From Flavobacterium aquatile LMG 4008 = ATCC 11947 (GTDB lineage Bacteria > Bacteroidota > Bacteroidia > Flavobacteriales > Flavobacteriaceae), in assembly GCF_000757385.1 (NCBI RefSeq), contig NZ_JRHH01000001.1, forward strand, positions 124,001 through 188,000: a stretch of DNA of 64,000 nt, in the 5' to 3' direction. The notes beneath the pieces were generated by a model, which was given only the letters and a program-made list of their open reading frames with translations, was not told where the DNA came from and made no database searches. Position 1 is the first letter of the stretch; each line of letters opens with the position of its first letter. The position numbers were made by a program, and so were the translations under genes. Below, in pieces: positions 55,449 to 64,000 of this stretch.

Positions 55449-55739
55449 ATGAAAAAAATAATCTTTTCAGCCATAGTAATAGTATTTGTATTGGTTTCTT
55501 GTAACCAAAAAAACAAGGAAGCAACAACTGGTGATTCTCACAACATGGGCAACGACAATACCATGATGGATAATGATACAACAATGATAGACAACAAAAC
55601 TAAAGAGATGGAAAATCACGAAAAAATGTATGCATGTCCAATGCATCCGGAAGTGCAAGGCAAACTGAATGACAAGTGTTCCAAATGCGGGATGGATTTA
55701 ACAGAACCTGTTCCTGAAAAAGCGGAAGAAAGCAAATAA
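55449..55739 (+). CDS. Small lipoprotein with heavy-metal-binding module
   Basis: The protein is 96 aa. A lipobox LVSC is followed by an Asn/Asp/Met/Thr-rich linker (GNDNTMMDNDTTMIDNK). The module YACPMHPEVQG...KCSKCGMDL covers residues 58-85. It is little more than the module on a lipid anchor and so is probably a periplasmic copper scavenger or donor. It lies between the copper-storage gene and the copper ATPase. Confidence 0.8.
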   Translation: MKKIIFSAIVIVFVLVSCNQKNKEATTGDSHNMGNDNTMMDNDTTMIDNKTKEMENHEKMYACPMHPEVQGKLNDKCSKCGMDLTEPVPEKAEESK

Positions 55740-55814
55740 TAATATTTAAACAAGCTGAACTAATTTTGTTAGGAATTGAGCAGGATTAGTTTACATTATT
55801 TGTTGAAATTAAAG

Positions 55815-58352
55815 ATGATACATACTTACAACATTACCGGAATGACTTGCGATGGTTGTCGCGCTAAAGTCGAAAAAACATTGAATACTATTGAGGGTAT
55901 TGAGGCAAAAGTTTCATTAAATCCACCAGTAGCAACAATAACTATGGAAAAGCACATTCCAACAGAAAAGCTACAGGAAGCATTGACAGCAGTCGGAAAA
56001 TACACCATAGAAATGAGCAACGGTAAAACCAAGGAGCATAGTAAAACAAATGAAGCTTCGGGAAAATCATGTTGCTCAATGCATTCCAATAATCATAATA
56101 AAGAAACTGTTGTCCCAACCAATGCACAAGGAAAGTATTATTGCCCAATGCATTGCGAAGGCGAAAAAGTATACGACAAAGCAGGCGACTGTCCTGTGTG
56201 TGGAATGGATTTAGTCAAAGCACCAGATTTAACGGTGATTAAAACGTTATATACGTGTCCCATGCATCCCGAAGTAATTCAAGAAGGTCCGGGTTCATGT
56301 CCTATTTGCGGAATGGATTTAGTTCCAATGGAACCAAGTGAAAGCGAAGACCAAAAGACCTATAAGGATTTGGTTAAGAAAATGAAAATTGCGGTTGCAT
56401 TTACAGTTCCCATTTTCGCTATTGCAATGATAGAAATGGCACACAACAATCCTTTACTACAACTAATGGATGCTTCAAAATGGAATTGGGTACAATTAAT
56501 ATTATCGCTTCCTGTAGTGTTTTATGCCTGTTGGATATTTTTTGTCCGAGCTTGGAAATCCATAATTACGTGGAACTTAAATATGTTTACCCTAATCGGA
56601 ATTGGTACAGGAGTAGCTTTTCTTTTCAGTTTGGTCGGAATGTTTTTTCCTGATATTTTCCCAAGCGAATTCAAAACAGAACACGGAACAGTATTACTAT
56701 ACTTCGAAGCAACAACTGTTATTCTAACTTTGGTTTTGCTAGGGCAATTGTTAGAAGCCAGAGCGCACAGTCAAACAAGCGGAGCGATAAAAGAATTATT
56801 AAAATTGGCTCCAACAGAAGCTACTTTGGTAATTGATGGTGGCGATAAAGTAATTTCAATCCACGATATCAAGAAAGGCGATTTGTTAAGGGTAAAACCT
56901 GGAGACAAGATTCCAGTTGATGGTAAAATAACCGATGGCGAAAGCAGTATTGATGAAGCCATGATTACAGGCGAACCAATTCCGGTAGATAAAAAGAAAG
57001 ACGATAATGTAATTGCCGGAACAATAAACGGTAATAAATCATTTGTTATGATAGCTGAAAAAGTAGGTTCAGAAACTTTACTTTCTCAAATCGTGCAAAT
57101 GGTCAACGATGCTTCACGATCTAGAGCACCAATTCAAAAATTAGCCGATAGTATTGCCAAATATTTTGTGCCTATTGTGGTGATTATTTCGGTAATTACC
57201 TTTTTCATTTGGGCTAAGTTTGGTCCTGAACCTGCATTAGTGTACGGATTTATAAATGCCATCGCAGTATTAATTATTGCGTGTCCTTGTGCATTAGGTT
57301 TGGCAACGCCAATGTCGGTAATGGTTGGTGTTGGAAAAGGCGCACAATCCGGAGTTTTGATAAAAAATGCTGAAGCTCTTGAAAATATGAATAAGGTTAA
57401 TGTTTTAATTACGGATAAAACAGGAACCATCACCGAAGGAAAACCATCTGTCGAAAAAATTTACGCTGCCAATAACAACGATACTGATTTACTAAAAAGT
57501 ATAGCTTCACTAAACCAATACAGTGAGCATCCATTGGCGCAAGCTGTTGTGAATTATGCGAAAACAAAATCTATTTCTTTAATCGAAGTAAAAGATTTTG
57601 AAGCTGTTGCCGGAAAAGGAGTTACAGGAACAGTAACCAACAAAAAAGTGGCATTAGGCAATAAAAAATTAATGGAACAAGTCAAAGCAACAGTTTCTGA
57701 TGATTTAGAAAACAGAATTAGTGCAGAACAAAAGTTAGGAAAAACAGTTTCATATATAGCTTTTGATGGTATTGCTGTTGGGTTTGTGTCCATTTTCGAT
57801 GCCATTAAAGAATCAAGTGCGGCAGCCATTAAAGAATTAATGCGTCAAGGTGTCGAAGTAATTATGCTCACTGGAGACAATGAAAACACCGCCAAAGCAG
57901 TTGCAGATGAATTAGGGTTAGCGTCATATAAAGCAGGATGCTTACCAGAAGACAAACTAAAAGAAATTAAAAAATTACAAGCCGAAGGCAAAATTGTGGC
58001 CATGGCTGGCGATGGTATAAATGATGCTCCAGCATTAGCACAAGCCGATATTGGAATTGCTATGGGAACCGGAACGGACGTAGCCATTGAAAGTGCCAAA
58101 ATCACTTTAGTAAAAGGAGATTTACAAGGCATCGTAAAAGCCAAAAATTTAAGCCATGCTGTGATGAAAAACATCAAGCAAAATTTATTTTTTGCCTTTT
58201 TCTATAACGTATTAGGTGTACCAATCGCAGCTGGAGTTTTATATCCAGTTTTTGGAATTTTATTATCTCCTATGATCGCCGCTTTAGCAATGTCATTTAG
58301 CTCTGTATCTGTAATTGTAAATGCATTGAGATTACGAAATTTAAAACTTTAA
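55815..58352 (+). CDS. copA: P1B-type Cu+-exporting ATPase
   Basis: The protein is 845 aa from ATG 55815; an in-frame TTG at 55776 adds 13 unlikely residues. An HMA domain (GMTCDGC) comes first. Two heavy-metal-binding modules follow (YYCPMHCEG...CPVCGMDL and YTCPMHPEV...CPICGMDL). The ATPase core has ITGEP, IACPCALGLATP (CPC ion site), DKTGT, SEHPLA and GDGINDAPAL. YNVLG and MSFSSVSV in the last helices match P1B-1 pumps, selective for Cu(I)/Ag(I). It moves metal from cytoplasm to periplasm. Confidence 0.93.
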   Translation: MIHTYNITGMTCDGCRAKVEKTLNTIEGIEAKVSLNPPVATITMEKHIPTEKLQEALTAVGKYTIEMSNGKTKEHSKTNEASGKSCCSMHSNNHNKETVVPTNAQGKYYCPMHCEGEKVYDKAGDCPVCGMDLVKAPDLTVIKTLYTCPMHPEVIQEGPGSCPICGMDLVPMEPSESEDQKTYKDLVKKMKIAVAFTVPIFAIAMIEMAHNNPLLQLMDASKWNWVQLILSLPVVFYACWIFFVRAWKSIITWNLNMFTLIGIGTGVAFLFSLVGMFFPDIFPSEFKTEHGTVLLYFEATTVILTLVLLGQLLEARAHSQTSGAIKELLKLAPTEATLVIDGGDKVISIHDIKKGDLLRVKPGDKIPVDGKITDGESSIDEAMITGEPIPVDKKKDDNVIAGTINGNKSFVMIAEKVGSETLLSQIVQMVNDASRSRAPIQKLADSIAKYFVPIVVIISVITFFIWAKFGPEPALVYGFINAIAVLIIACPCALGLATPMSVMVGVGKGAQSGVLIKNAEALENMNKVNVLITDKTGTITEGKPSVEKIYAANNNDTDLLKSIASLNQYSEHPLAQAVVNYAKTKSISLIEVKDFEAVAGKGVTGTVTNKKVALGNKKLMEQVKATVSDDLENRISAEQKLGKTVSYIAFDGIAVGFVSIFDAIKESSAAAIKELMRQGVEVIMLTGDNENTAKAVADELGLASYKAGCLPEDKLKEIKKLQAEGKIVAMAGDGINDAPALAQADIGIAMGTGTDVAIESAKITLVKGDLQGIVKAKNLSHAVMKNIKQNLFFAFFYNVLGVPIAAGVLYPVFGILLSPMIAALAMSFSSVSVIVNALRLRNLKL

Positions 58353-58372
58353 ATAATAACAAAAACAACAAA

Positions 58373-58981
58373 ATGAAATTAATTAATAATGTAGATAAAT
58401 TAGGCACTCTGGGGCTTTTTTTCACAGCACTGTTTTCGCCTTGCTGTTTTCCTCTTTTTGCATTTGCAGCATCAGCTCTTGGACTTGGAAGCTTTGAATT
58501 ATTTGGAGGATGGACGATGTGGATTTTTCAAGCGATGGTTTTAATTTCCATTGTTGGCTTAATCATTTCCTATCGTAAACATCGTTGCCTGTATCCTTTA
58601 TTAATAGCAATCCCGAGTGGAATAACAATATTATTTGCCTATTATTTTAGCAAATCAGAAAATGCAGTTTATTTAATTTATGCTGGTATGCTTGGGCTTT
58701 TTATAGCTACGATAGTAAATTATTATCGAAACAAATTACACGGAAATTGTGATACTTGCACTATCTACAATGGAAAATCAGTAGAATTAAAATCTACATT
58801 AACATGTCCAAATTGTGGGTATAGTAAAGACGAAATAATGCCAACCGATGCTTGTCAGTTTTTTTATGAGTGTGAAAAATGCAAAACAGTTTTAAGACCT
58901 AAACAAGGCGATTGTTGCGTTTATTGTAGTTACGGAACTGTAAAGTGTCCACCAATACAAGCCGGAGATAATTGCTGTTAG
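58373..58981 (+). CDS. MerC-like membrane protein with GDCCVxC domain
   Basis: The protein is 202 aa. The first 120 residues hold four membrane helices, with SPCCFPLF in the first, like the metal-binding pair of MerC. The last 70 residues have CPNCGY, CEKC and GDCCVYCSYGTVKCPP, a zinc-ribbon-like GDCCVxC domain. MerC family members carry Hg(II) or other soft metals into the cytoplasm. Here it follows the copper ATPase by 20 bases. A role in soft-metal transfer is inferred; mercury reductase genes are absent from the window. Confidence 0.8.
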   Translation: MKLINNVDKLGTLGLFFTALFSPCCFPLFAFAASALGLGSFELFGGWTMWIFQAMVLISIVGLIISYRKHRCLYPLLIAIPSGITILFAYYFSKSENAVYLIYAGMLGLFIATIVNYYRNKLHGNCDTCTIYNGKSVELKSTLTCPNCGYSKDEIMPTDACQFFYECEKCKTVLRPKQGDCCVYCSYGTVKCPPIQAGDNCC

Positions 58982-59040
58982 AAATCACAAAATCAATATA
59001 ACATAAAGTATAAAAATACAGTAACCAATAATTCAAAACA

Positions 59041-59913
59041 ATGAAAAAAATATTCCTATTTCCCCTAATTATTTTACAATCAGTATTTATTTCTGCACAA
59101 AACAAAGTCCAGATAAGAATTACTTCTGCCAGTCCGGCAGCTTCATTTGAGCAAGAAGTAGGTAGTGCAAAAATCAAAATAACGTACAGCAGACCGTTGG
59201 TCAGAGGGCGTAAAATATTTGGTGAGTTAGTACCTTTTGATAAGCTTTGGCGAACTGGCGCAAGTGATTGTACCGTCATAACCACTTCCGAAGATATTTC
59301 TTTTGGTAACAATGTATTAAAAGCAGGAAGCTATTCAATATTCTCAATTCCTTCAATAAATGACTGGACTATAATTGTTAACTCAGATACTACCTTGCAT
59401 GGAGAAACGGGCTATGATGAAAAAAAAGATATAATGCGTTTCAAAGTCCCTTTAGAAAAAAGCCACAATTTTTATGAAACTTTTACTATTGACTTAAATG
59501 ACATCAATAGCAAAAGCGAAGCATTTCTAAAAATACTTTGGGAAAACACAATGGTTAAAATACCGGTAAAGAGCATAGAAGATGATACTATATTAGCATT
59601 GATAGAGCAACATATCATTAAAGGGAAAACGCAAGACGACACCCTATTATTTCAGGCAGCTAATTATTATTTTAGTACAAATAGAGATTATAAACAAGCA
59701 ATAATATGGCTCTTAGAAGCGGAAAAATTAAATCCTAAAAATTTCTATTACCCAAATTTGAGGCAAAAAATAGCATCCGAATTAAAAGATTATTCTAATG
59801 CAATTGCAGCAGCAAAAATAGCAATTACATTGGCCGATAAGGAAAAAATGAAAAGTACAATCGAGATACTAAATAAAAGAATAGCCGATTGGGAAATAAT
59901 ATCAAAAAATTAA
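59041..59913 (+). CDS. Secreted DUF2911 protein with TPR-like tail
   Basis: The protein is 290 aa. A signal peptide ends near ISAQ. The DUF2911 pattern is clear: ITYSRPLVRGRKIFGELVPFDKLWRTGA, then KAGSYSIFSIP and WTIIVN. The C-terminal 110 residues form TPR-like helices. The function of DUF2911 is unknown; it is widespread in Bacteroidota. It lies five bases before the multicopper oxidase gene, so a linked periplasmic role is possible. Confidence 0.82.
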   Translation: MKKIFLFPLIILQSVFISAQNKVQIRITSASPAASFEQEVGSAKIKITYSRPLVRGRKIFGELVPFDKLWRTGASDCTVITTSEDISFGNNVLKAGSYSIFSIPSINDWTIIVNSDTTLHGETGYDEKKDIMRFKVPLEKSHNFYETFTIDLNDINSKSEAFLKILWENTMVKIPVKSIEDDTILALIEQHIIKGKTQDDTLLFQAANYYFSTNRDYKQAIIWLLEAEKLNPKNFYYPNLRQKIASELKDYSNAIAAAKIAITLADKEKMKSTIEILNKRIADWEIISKN

Positions 59914-59917
59914 AGTC

Positions 59918-62425
59918 ATGAAAATCAAATTGTCAATTATAGTTTTTCTTTTTTTTATAAATCATTTTGTTACAGCACAAAATAATGCACCTCAAACATT
60001 TTATACATGTGTGATGCATCCCGAAATTCATTCACCCAAACCCGGAAAATGCCCAAAATGTGGGATGGCATTAGTGAAAGAAAAAGCTAAACCAATTAAA
60101 AAAGCAGTTGTAAAAAAACCAGTCGCTACAAAAAAAGTAATTTCTGAAACAAAAAAAGAAGCTTCAAAACCAATAAAAGAAACTCCAAAAATTGTTGAAG
60201 TTCCAAAAGATATTCCTATTTCTGAAAGCAAACCTATAGTTAAGACAATAGCTAAAACAGTGAGATACGATTTATACGTTCGTGATACTATTGTAAATAT
60301 AGGAAACAAACCTACAAGAGCAATAGCAGTAAACGGTCAAATTCCGATGCCTACGCTAACGTTTACCGAAGGCGATACTGCCGAAATTTATGTGCACAAC
60401 GAACTAAAAGAAAGCACTTCATTGCATTGGCACGGCTTATTTTTACCTAATAAGGAAGATGGTGTACCTTATCTAACTCAGATGCCAATTGAACCAGGTA
60501 CAACACATAAATATACCTTTCCAATTATACAACATGGAACCCATTGGTACCACAGTCATTCTGGTTTGCAAGAACAAATCGGAATGTACGGTTCAATGAT
60601 TTTAAACAAAAAACCAGAAGACGAAACCTTTAGAAAAGGTATTGACGATTTGCCAACCATTCCGGTAATTTTAAGCGAATGGACCGATTTAAATCCAAAT
60701 AACGTACACAGAATGCTTCACAATGCAACCGATTGGTTCGCCATACAAAAAGGAACTACCCAAAGTTATGCAGAAGCAATTAAGCAAGGTCATTTCAAAA
60801 CAAAAATAACAAACGAATGGAAACGAATGAATGCCATGGATGTAAGCGATGTGTACTATGATAAGTTTTTAATCAATGGTAAAAGTAATAGTCAATTATC
60901 CCAATTCAAAGGTGGCGATAAAGTACGATTACGCATTTCAAATGGTGGTGCATCAACTTATTTTTGGATGACCTATGCAGGTGGCAAAATTACGGTTGTT
61001 GCCAATGACGGTAACGATGTTGAACCTGTAGAAGTAGATAGATTATTAATTGCAGTTTCTGAAACCTACGATGTTATCGTTACTATTCCTGCTGATAATA
61101 CAGCGTTTGAATTCCTTGTAACACCAGAAGACAGAACAAAATCGGCATCACTTTACATTGGCGATGGCGTTAAGCAATTGATTTCACCATTACCAAAATT
61201 AAAATATTTTGACGGAATGAAAATGATGAACGGAATGATGAAAATGAATGGCGATTTGGATGATATGGGAATGCAGATGTCTTACAATCAAATGGACATG
61301 AACGTAGTAATGTACCCAGAAATCACTGGAAAAGCAGCGTCAAAAAAAGATGATAAAATGGGAAACATGAAGATGAATGAAAGCGACTATAACAGTAACG
61401 AACTTTCAGATATTACCACTTTAAATTATGCCATGTTAAAGTCGCCTACAAAAACTACACTGCCAAAAGATGCACCAATAAAAGAATTACGTTTTGAATT
61501 ATCAGGAAATATGAACCGCTATGTGTGGAGTTTAGACAATAAAGTAGTTTCTGAAACAGATAAAATTTTGATTAAAAAAGGTGAGAATGTTAGAATTACA
61601 TTATACAATGGTTCTATGATGCGCCATCCAATGCACCTGCACGGTCATGACTTTCGAATTTTAAACGGTCAAGGAGACTACGCACCATTAAAGAACATCA
61701 TCGACATCATGCCAATGGAAACTGATGTTATCGAATTCAATGCGAATGTAGAAGGCGATTGGTTCTTTCATTGTCATATTTTGTACCACATGATGGCTGG
61801 TATGGGACGAGTTTTTACGTATGAAAATCAAGCACCAAACCCATTAATTCCTAATCCTAAACTAGCACAAAGAAAACTATTTGGCGAAGACCGAAAGTTT
61901 CATTTCATGGCAGAAAATGATTTTGCTACTAACGGAAACGACGGAATGGCAATGTTCAGCAACACACGTTGGAGCATCGGCACAGAATGGAGATTGGGTT
62001 ACAACGATCATCACGGCTATGAAACAGAAACTCATATTGGTCGATACATTGGAAAAATGCAATGGTTAATGCCGTTCATTGGCTTTGATTGGCGTTACCG
62101 CGAAATGGAAAAAGGCGAAATGGAAAGAAACCTATTCAACCAATCCAATACCAAAGATAACCGTTCCGTATTTAGCGCAGGTCTTGAATACACTTTACCA
62201 ATGCTAATAAAAGCACAAGCTGAGGTATTTACTGATGGTAATTTTAGATTTCAATTAGAACGAATGGATATTCCTGTTTCCAAAAGAGTCCGAATGGATT
62301 TAATGTGGAATACAGATAAAGAATACATGGCAGGATTACGATACATCATCAAAAGAAATTTTAGTGCCAGGACTCATTATGACAGTGATATGGGATTTGG
62401 TGTAGGTGTAAATTTGAATTATTAA
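59918..62425 (+). CDS. Multicopper oxidase fused to heavy-metal-binding module and CopB-like barrel
   Basis: The protein is 835 aa. After a signal peptide (1-21) come a heavy-metal-binding module YTCVMHPEI...CPKCGMAL and a Lys/Pro-rich linker. A CopA/PcoA-type multicopper oxidase follows: LHWHG and HWYHSH early, then MRHPMHLHGHDF and FHCHILYHMMAGM late, which hold all three copper types. A Met-rich insertion (MKMMNGMMKMNG) near 435-460 fits Cu(I) oxidases. The last 180 residues (WSIGTEWRLGYNDHHGYETETHIG, GFDWRYREME) resemble CopB, an outer-membrane barrel. A single chain thus combines capture, oxidation and outer-membrane anchoring. Confidence 0.88.
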   Translation: MKIKLSIIVFLFFINHFVTAQNNAPQTFYTCVMHPEIHSPKPGKCPKCGMALVKEKAKPIKKAVVKKPVATKKVISETKKEASKPIKETPKIVEVPKDIPISESKPIVKTIAKTVRYDLYVRDTIVNIGNKPTRAIAVNGQIPMPTLTFTEGDTAEIYVHNELKESTSLHWHGLFLPNKEDGVPYLTQMPIEPGTTHKYTFPIIQHGTHWYHSHSGLQEQIGMYGSMILNKKPEDETFRKGIDDLPTIPVILSEWTDLNPNNVHRMLHNATDWFAIQKGTTQSYAEAIKQGHFKTKITNEWKRMNAMDVSDVYYDKFLINGKSNSQLSQFKGGDKVRLRISNGGASTYFWMTYAGGKITVVANDGNDVEPVEVDRLLIAVSETYDVIVTIPADNTAFEFLVTPEDRTKSASLYIGDGVKQLISPLPKLKYFDGMKMMNGMMKMNGDLDDMGMQMSYNQMDMNVVMYPEITGKAASKKDDKMGNMKMNESDYNSNELSDITTLNYAMLKSPTKTTLPKDAPIKELRFELSGNMNRYVWSLDNKVVSETDKILIKKGENVRITLYNGSMMRHPMHLHGHDFRILNGQGDYAPLKNIIDIMPMETDVIEFNANVEGDWFFHCHILYHMMAGMGRVFTYENQAPNPLIPNPKLAQRKLFGEDRKFHFMAENDFATNGNDGMAMFSNTRWSIGTEWRLGYNDHHGYETETHIGRYIGKMQWLMPFIGFDWRYREMEKGEMERNLFNQSNTKDNRSVFSAGLEYTLPMLIKAQAEVFTDGNFRFQLERMDIPVSKRVRMDLMWNTDKEYMAGLRYIIKRNFSARTHYDSDMGFGVGVNLNY

Positions 62426-62506
62426 AAGACCATCGCAATCGTAAAATAACACAAACTTTTAATACTCTTAATTTATTTATAAATAAAAAATCCTATTTTT
62501 ACACTC

Positions 62507-62839
62507 GTGAAACTCTTAAACTACATATTATCAATCTATCTAGTGGTACTATCATGTTTGCCTTGTGCAGATATGGAAGTAAGTAGCGCAGCACATAAAG
62601 CTGTTGAGATTTCAGATAATCATGATGAAAAATCTCATAATCACGATAAAGAAAATGATTTATGTTCGCCTTTTTGCAACTGCAATTGTTGTGGCTCACA
62701 AATAGTAAGTTATTTTAAGATTACTACTTTTAGTTTTACACCAATTACAAAGAGTATAAAAACTCAATTACCGTCGTATACCTCTATATTTACTTCCAAT
62801 TTCTTCGGAAGTATATGGCAACCGCCTCAAATAGTATAA
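62507..62839 (+). CDS. Secreted Cys/His-rich protein (DUF6660-like)
   Basis: The protein is 110 aa with a GTG start. A signal peptide contains LSCLPCAD. A His/Asp block (NHDEKSHNHDKENDL) and CSPFCNCNCCGS follow, and the end is SIWQPPQI. It resembles the protein at 39968-40345 in layout and ending. Both precede metal transport genes by a stretch of hairpins. It is probably a small periplasmic metal-binding or signalling protein. Confidence 0.65.
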   Translation: MKLLNYILSIYLVVLSCLPCADMEVSSAAHKAVEISDNHDEKSHNHDKENDLCSPFCNCNCCGSQIVSYFKITTFSFTPITKSIKTQLPSYTSIFTSNFFGSIWQPPQIV

Positions 62840-62844
62840 TGATG

Positions 62845-62909
62845 CCCGAGTAGTTTCGGGTTAGAAACTTGTGAGCCTATCACAAATAATAGCAAAACTA
62901 TTTTTGCTA
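62845..62909 (+). promoter_or_regulatory. Tandem hairpins before second RND pump gene
   Basis: CCCGA/TCGGG (62845-62860), GTGA/TCAC (about 62871-62883) and TAGCAAAA/TTTTGCTA (62890-62909) follow one another. The arrangement echoes that at 40353-40438. Confidence 0.45.
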
Positions 62910-62934
62910 ATTTCTAATTCATTATACAATTTCA

Positions 62935-64000
62935 ATGTTAGACAAAATCATACAATTCAGTATCAAGAACAAGTTTATAATACTATTATTTACTTTAGTT
63001 CTAATAGCGTTTGGTAGCTATTCTATAAAACAGTTACCACTCGATGCGTTACCCGATGTAACCAACAACCAAGTACAAATAATTACTACTGCTCCAACTT
63101 TAGCCAGTCAAGAAGTCGAGCAATTAATTACTTATCCTTTAGAACAATCTTTTAAAACAATCCCAAAAGTTATCGAGTTACGAAGTATTTCTCGTTTCGG
63201 ACTTTCAGTAGTCACCGTTGTTTTCAAAGACGATGTAGATATTTATTGGGCTAGAGAACAAATATTTCAACGCCTTAGTCAAGCCAAAGAAAATATTCCT
63301 GCTTATGCTGGTTCTCCAGAGTTAGCACCAATATCAACTGGATTAGGCGAGATTTATCAGTATGATGTCTATGCCAAAAAAGGATATGAAGACAAATACG
63401 ATGCTGTAAAATTACGAACCATTCAAGATTGGATTATTATTCCACAATTACAAGGTATTGAAGGCGTTGCCGAAGTTAGTACTTGGGGTGGAAAACTAAA
63501 ACAATATGAAATCGCAGTTAATCCAAATACATTAAATAGTTTGGGCGTAACCATTACAGAAATTTTTGAAGCGTTAGAGAAAAACAATCAAAATACAGGT
63601 GGAGCTTATATCGAAAAAGACCAATACGCTTACTTTATTCGCGGTGTTGGGATGGCAACTGGCATTAAAGATTTAGAAAATGTAGTAGTCAAAAACAGAA
63701 ATGGTGCACCAGTTTTAGTTCGCGATGTAGCTAATGTACGTGAGGGAATTGCATTAAGATATGGTGCTTCGACCAAAGACGGTAAAGGCGAAATTGTTTG
63801 CGGTTTGGCTTTAATGTTAAAAGGCGAAAACTCAAGTGCCGTTGTAGAAAGAGTGAAAGAAAAAATGGCGCAAATCAATAAAACCTTACCCGAAGGAGTG
63901 GTTGCCGAAGCATTCATTGACAGAGGTAAATTAGTGGATAACGCAATAGGAACTGTTACTAAAAACCTTTTGGAAGGTGCATTAATAGTAATATTTGTAC
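62935..64000 (+). CDS. CzcA/CusA-type RND pump, N-terminal part (3' end outside window)
   Basis: At least 355 codons are visible from ATG 62935, open to the window end. TM1 (FIILLFTLVLIAFGSYSI), LPLDALPDVTNNQVQI and the porter segment SRFGLSVVTVVFKDDVDIYWAREQ match heavy-metal RND pumps. PELAPISTGLGEIYQYDVY follows, which resembles Czc-type members. Its metal-specific TM4 signature lies beyond the window, so specificity cannot be decided. It is distinct from cusA at 46186-49413 and makes a second pump in the island. Confidence 0.88.
   Translation, partial: MLDKIIQFSIKNKFIILLFTLVLIAFGSYSIKQLPLDALPDVTNNQVQIITTAPTLASQEVEQLITYPLEQSFKTIPKVIELRSISRFGLSVVTVVFKDDVDIYWAREQIFQRLSQAKENIPAYAGSPELAPISTGLGEIYQYDVYAKKGYEDKYDAVKLRTIQDWIIIPQLQGIEGVAEVSTWGGKLKQYEIAVNPNTLNSLGVTITEIFEALEKNNQNTGGAYIEKDQYAYFIRGVGMATGIKDLENVVVKNRNGAPVLVRDVANVREGIALRYGASTKDGKGEIVCGLALMLKGENSSAVVERVKEKMAQINKTLPEGVVAEAFIDRGKLVDNAIGTVTKNLLEGALIVIFV

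Noticed and set aside
63630..63917. 95-aa minus-strand frame near the window end
   Set aside because: Antisense to the RND pump gene that is clearly coding on the plus strand.

Overview
The window looks like a chromosomal accessory region from a Bacteroidota bacterium, most likely Flavobacteriaceae (Flavobacterium-like). The evidence is very AT-rich DNA, TAnnTTTG promoter boxes with no obvious Shine-Dalgarno sites, a secreted protein with a type IX secretion (T9SS) sorting domain, LES-type lipoproteins, DUF6443/RHS proteins and DUF6660-like metal proteins. I recognised no rRNA, tRNA or CRISPR array. All family assignments were made by reading the translations; no database search was run.

Region 1 (1-6332) is a tightly packed five-gene operon with junctions of -1 to +2 nt: a 5'-truncated SIR2-like gene, a second SIR2-like gene, a HerA-like ATPase, a HEPN/RES-type NAD+-degrading toxin homologue, and a CoiA-like nuclease with a long coiled-coil tail. 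It resembles SIR2-HerA anti-phage systems but carries extra NAD+-targeting and nuclease components. It is the best candidate here for an undescribed system.

Region 2 (6353-13504) is a damage-tolerance cassette. Y-family polymerase, DnaE-type polymerase and DEDDh exonuclease/GIY-YIG genes are transcribed leftward. Divergent from them is an XRE-S24 (LexA/UmuD-like) repressor, followed convergently by an SRAP (YedK/HMCES-like) gene. A repeated AATACGCACA element in the divergent promoter is a likely operator.

Region 3 (13505-24905) holds a lipoprotein gene with a long structured leader, then an operon for a T9SS-exported repeat protein, two RHS proteins and a MORN-like membrane protein that overlaps the end of the second RHS gene (possible immunity protein).

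Region 4 (24906-39967) is a mobile and defence island. It contains a tyrosine integrase, a large serine recombinase with a small partner gene, a MerR-like regulator, two small genes, and an IS21-family element with a frameshifted istA. The element is inserted in an archaeo-eukaryotic-primase-like gene at the end of an AbiE operon. A two-gene operon (helical-repeat-like protein plus PD-(D/E)xK nuclease) and decayed IS21 relics follow.

Region 5 (39968-64000) is a large copper/silver-type resistance island: HMA and DUF3347 proteins, a YVTN propeller, a TlpA-like thioredoxin, a split CusA with CusC and two CusB adaptors, an HMA-AraC fusion regulator, a four-helix Cys-rich copper-storage protein, a P1B-1 Cu+ ATPase, a MerC-GDCCVxC protein, a multicopper oxidase fused to a CopB-like barrel, and the start of a second RND pump. 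The short CxMxP...CPxCxM heavy-metal-binding module recurs seven times in six of its proteins. Together they would capture Cu(I)/Ag(I), pump it to the periplasm, oxidise it and expel it across the outer membrane.
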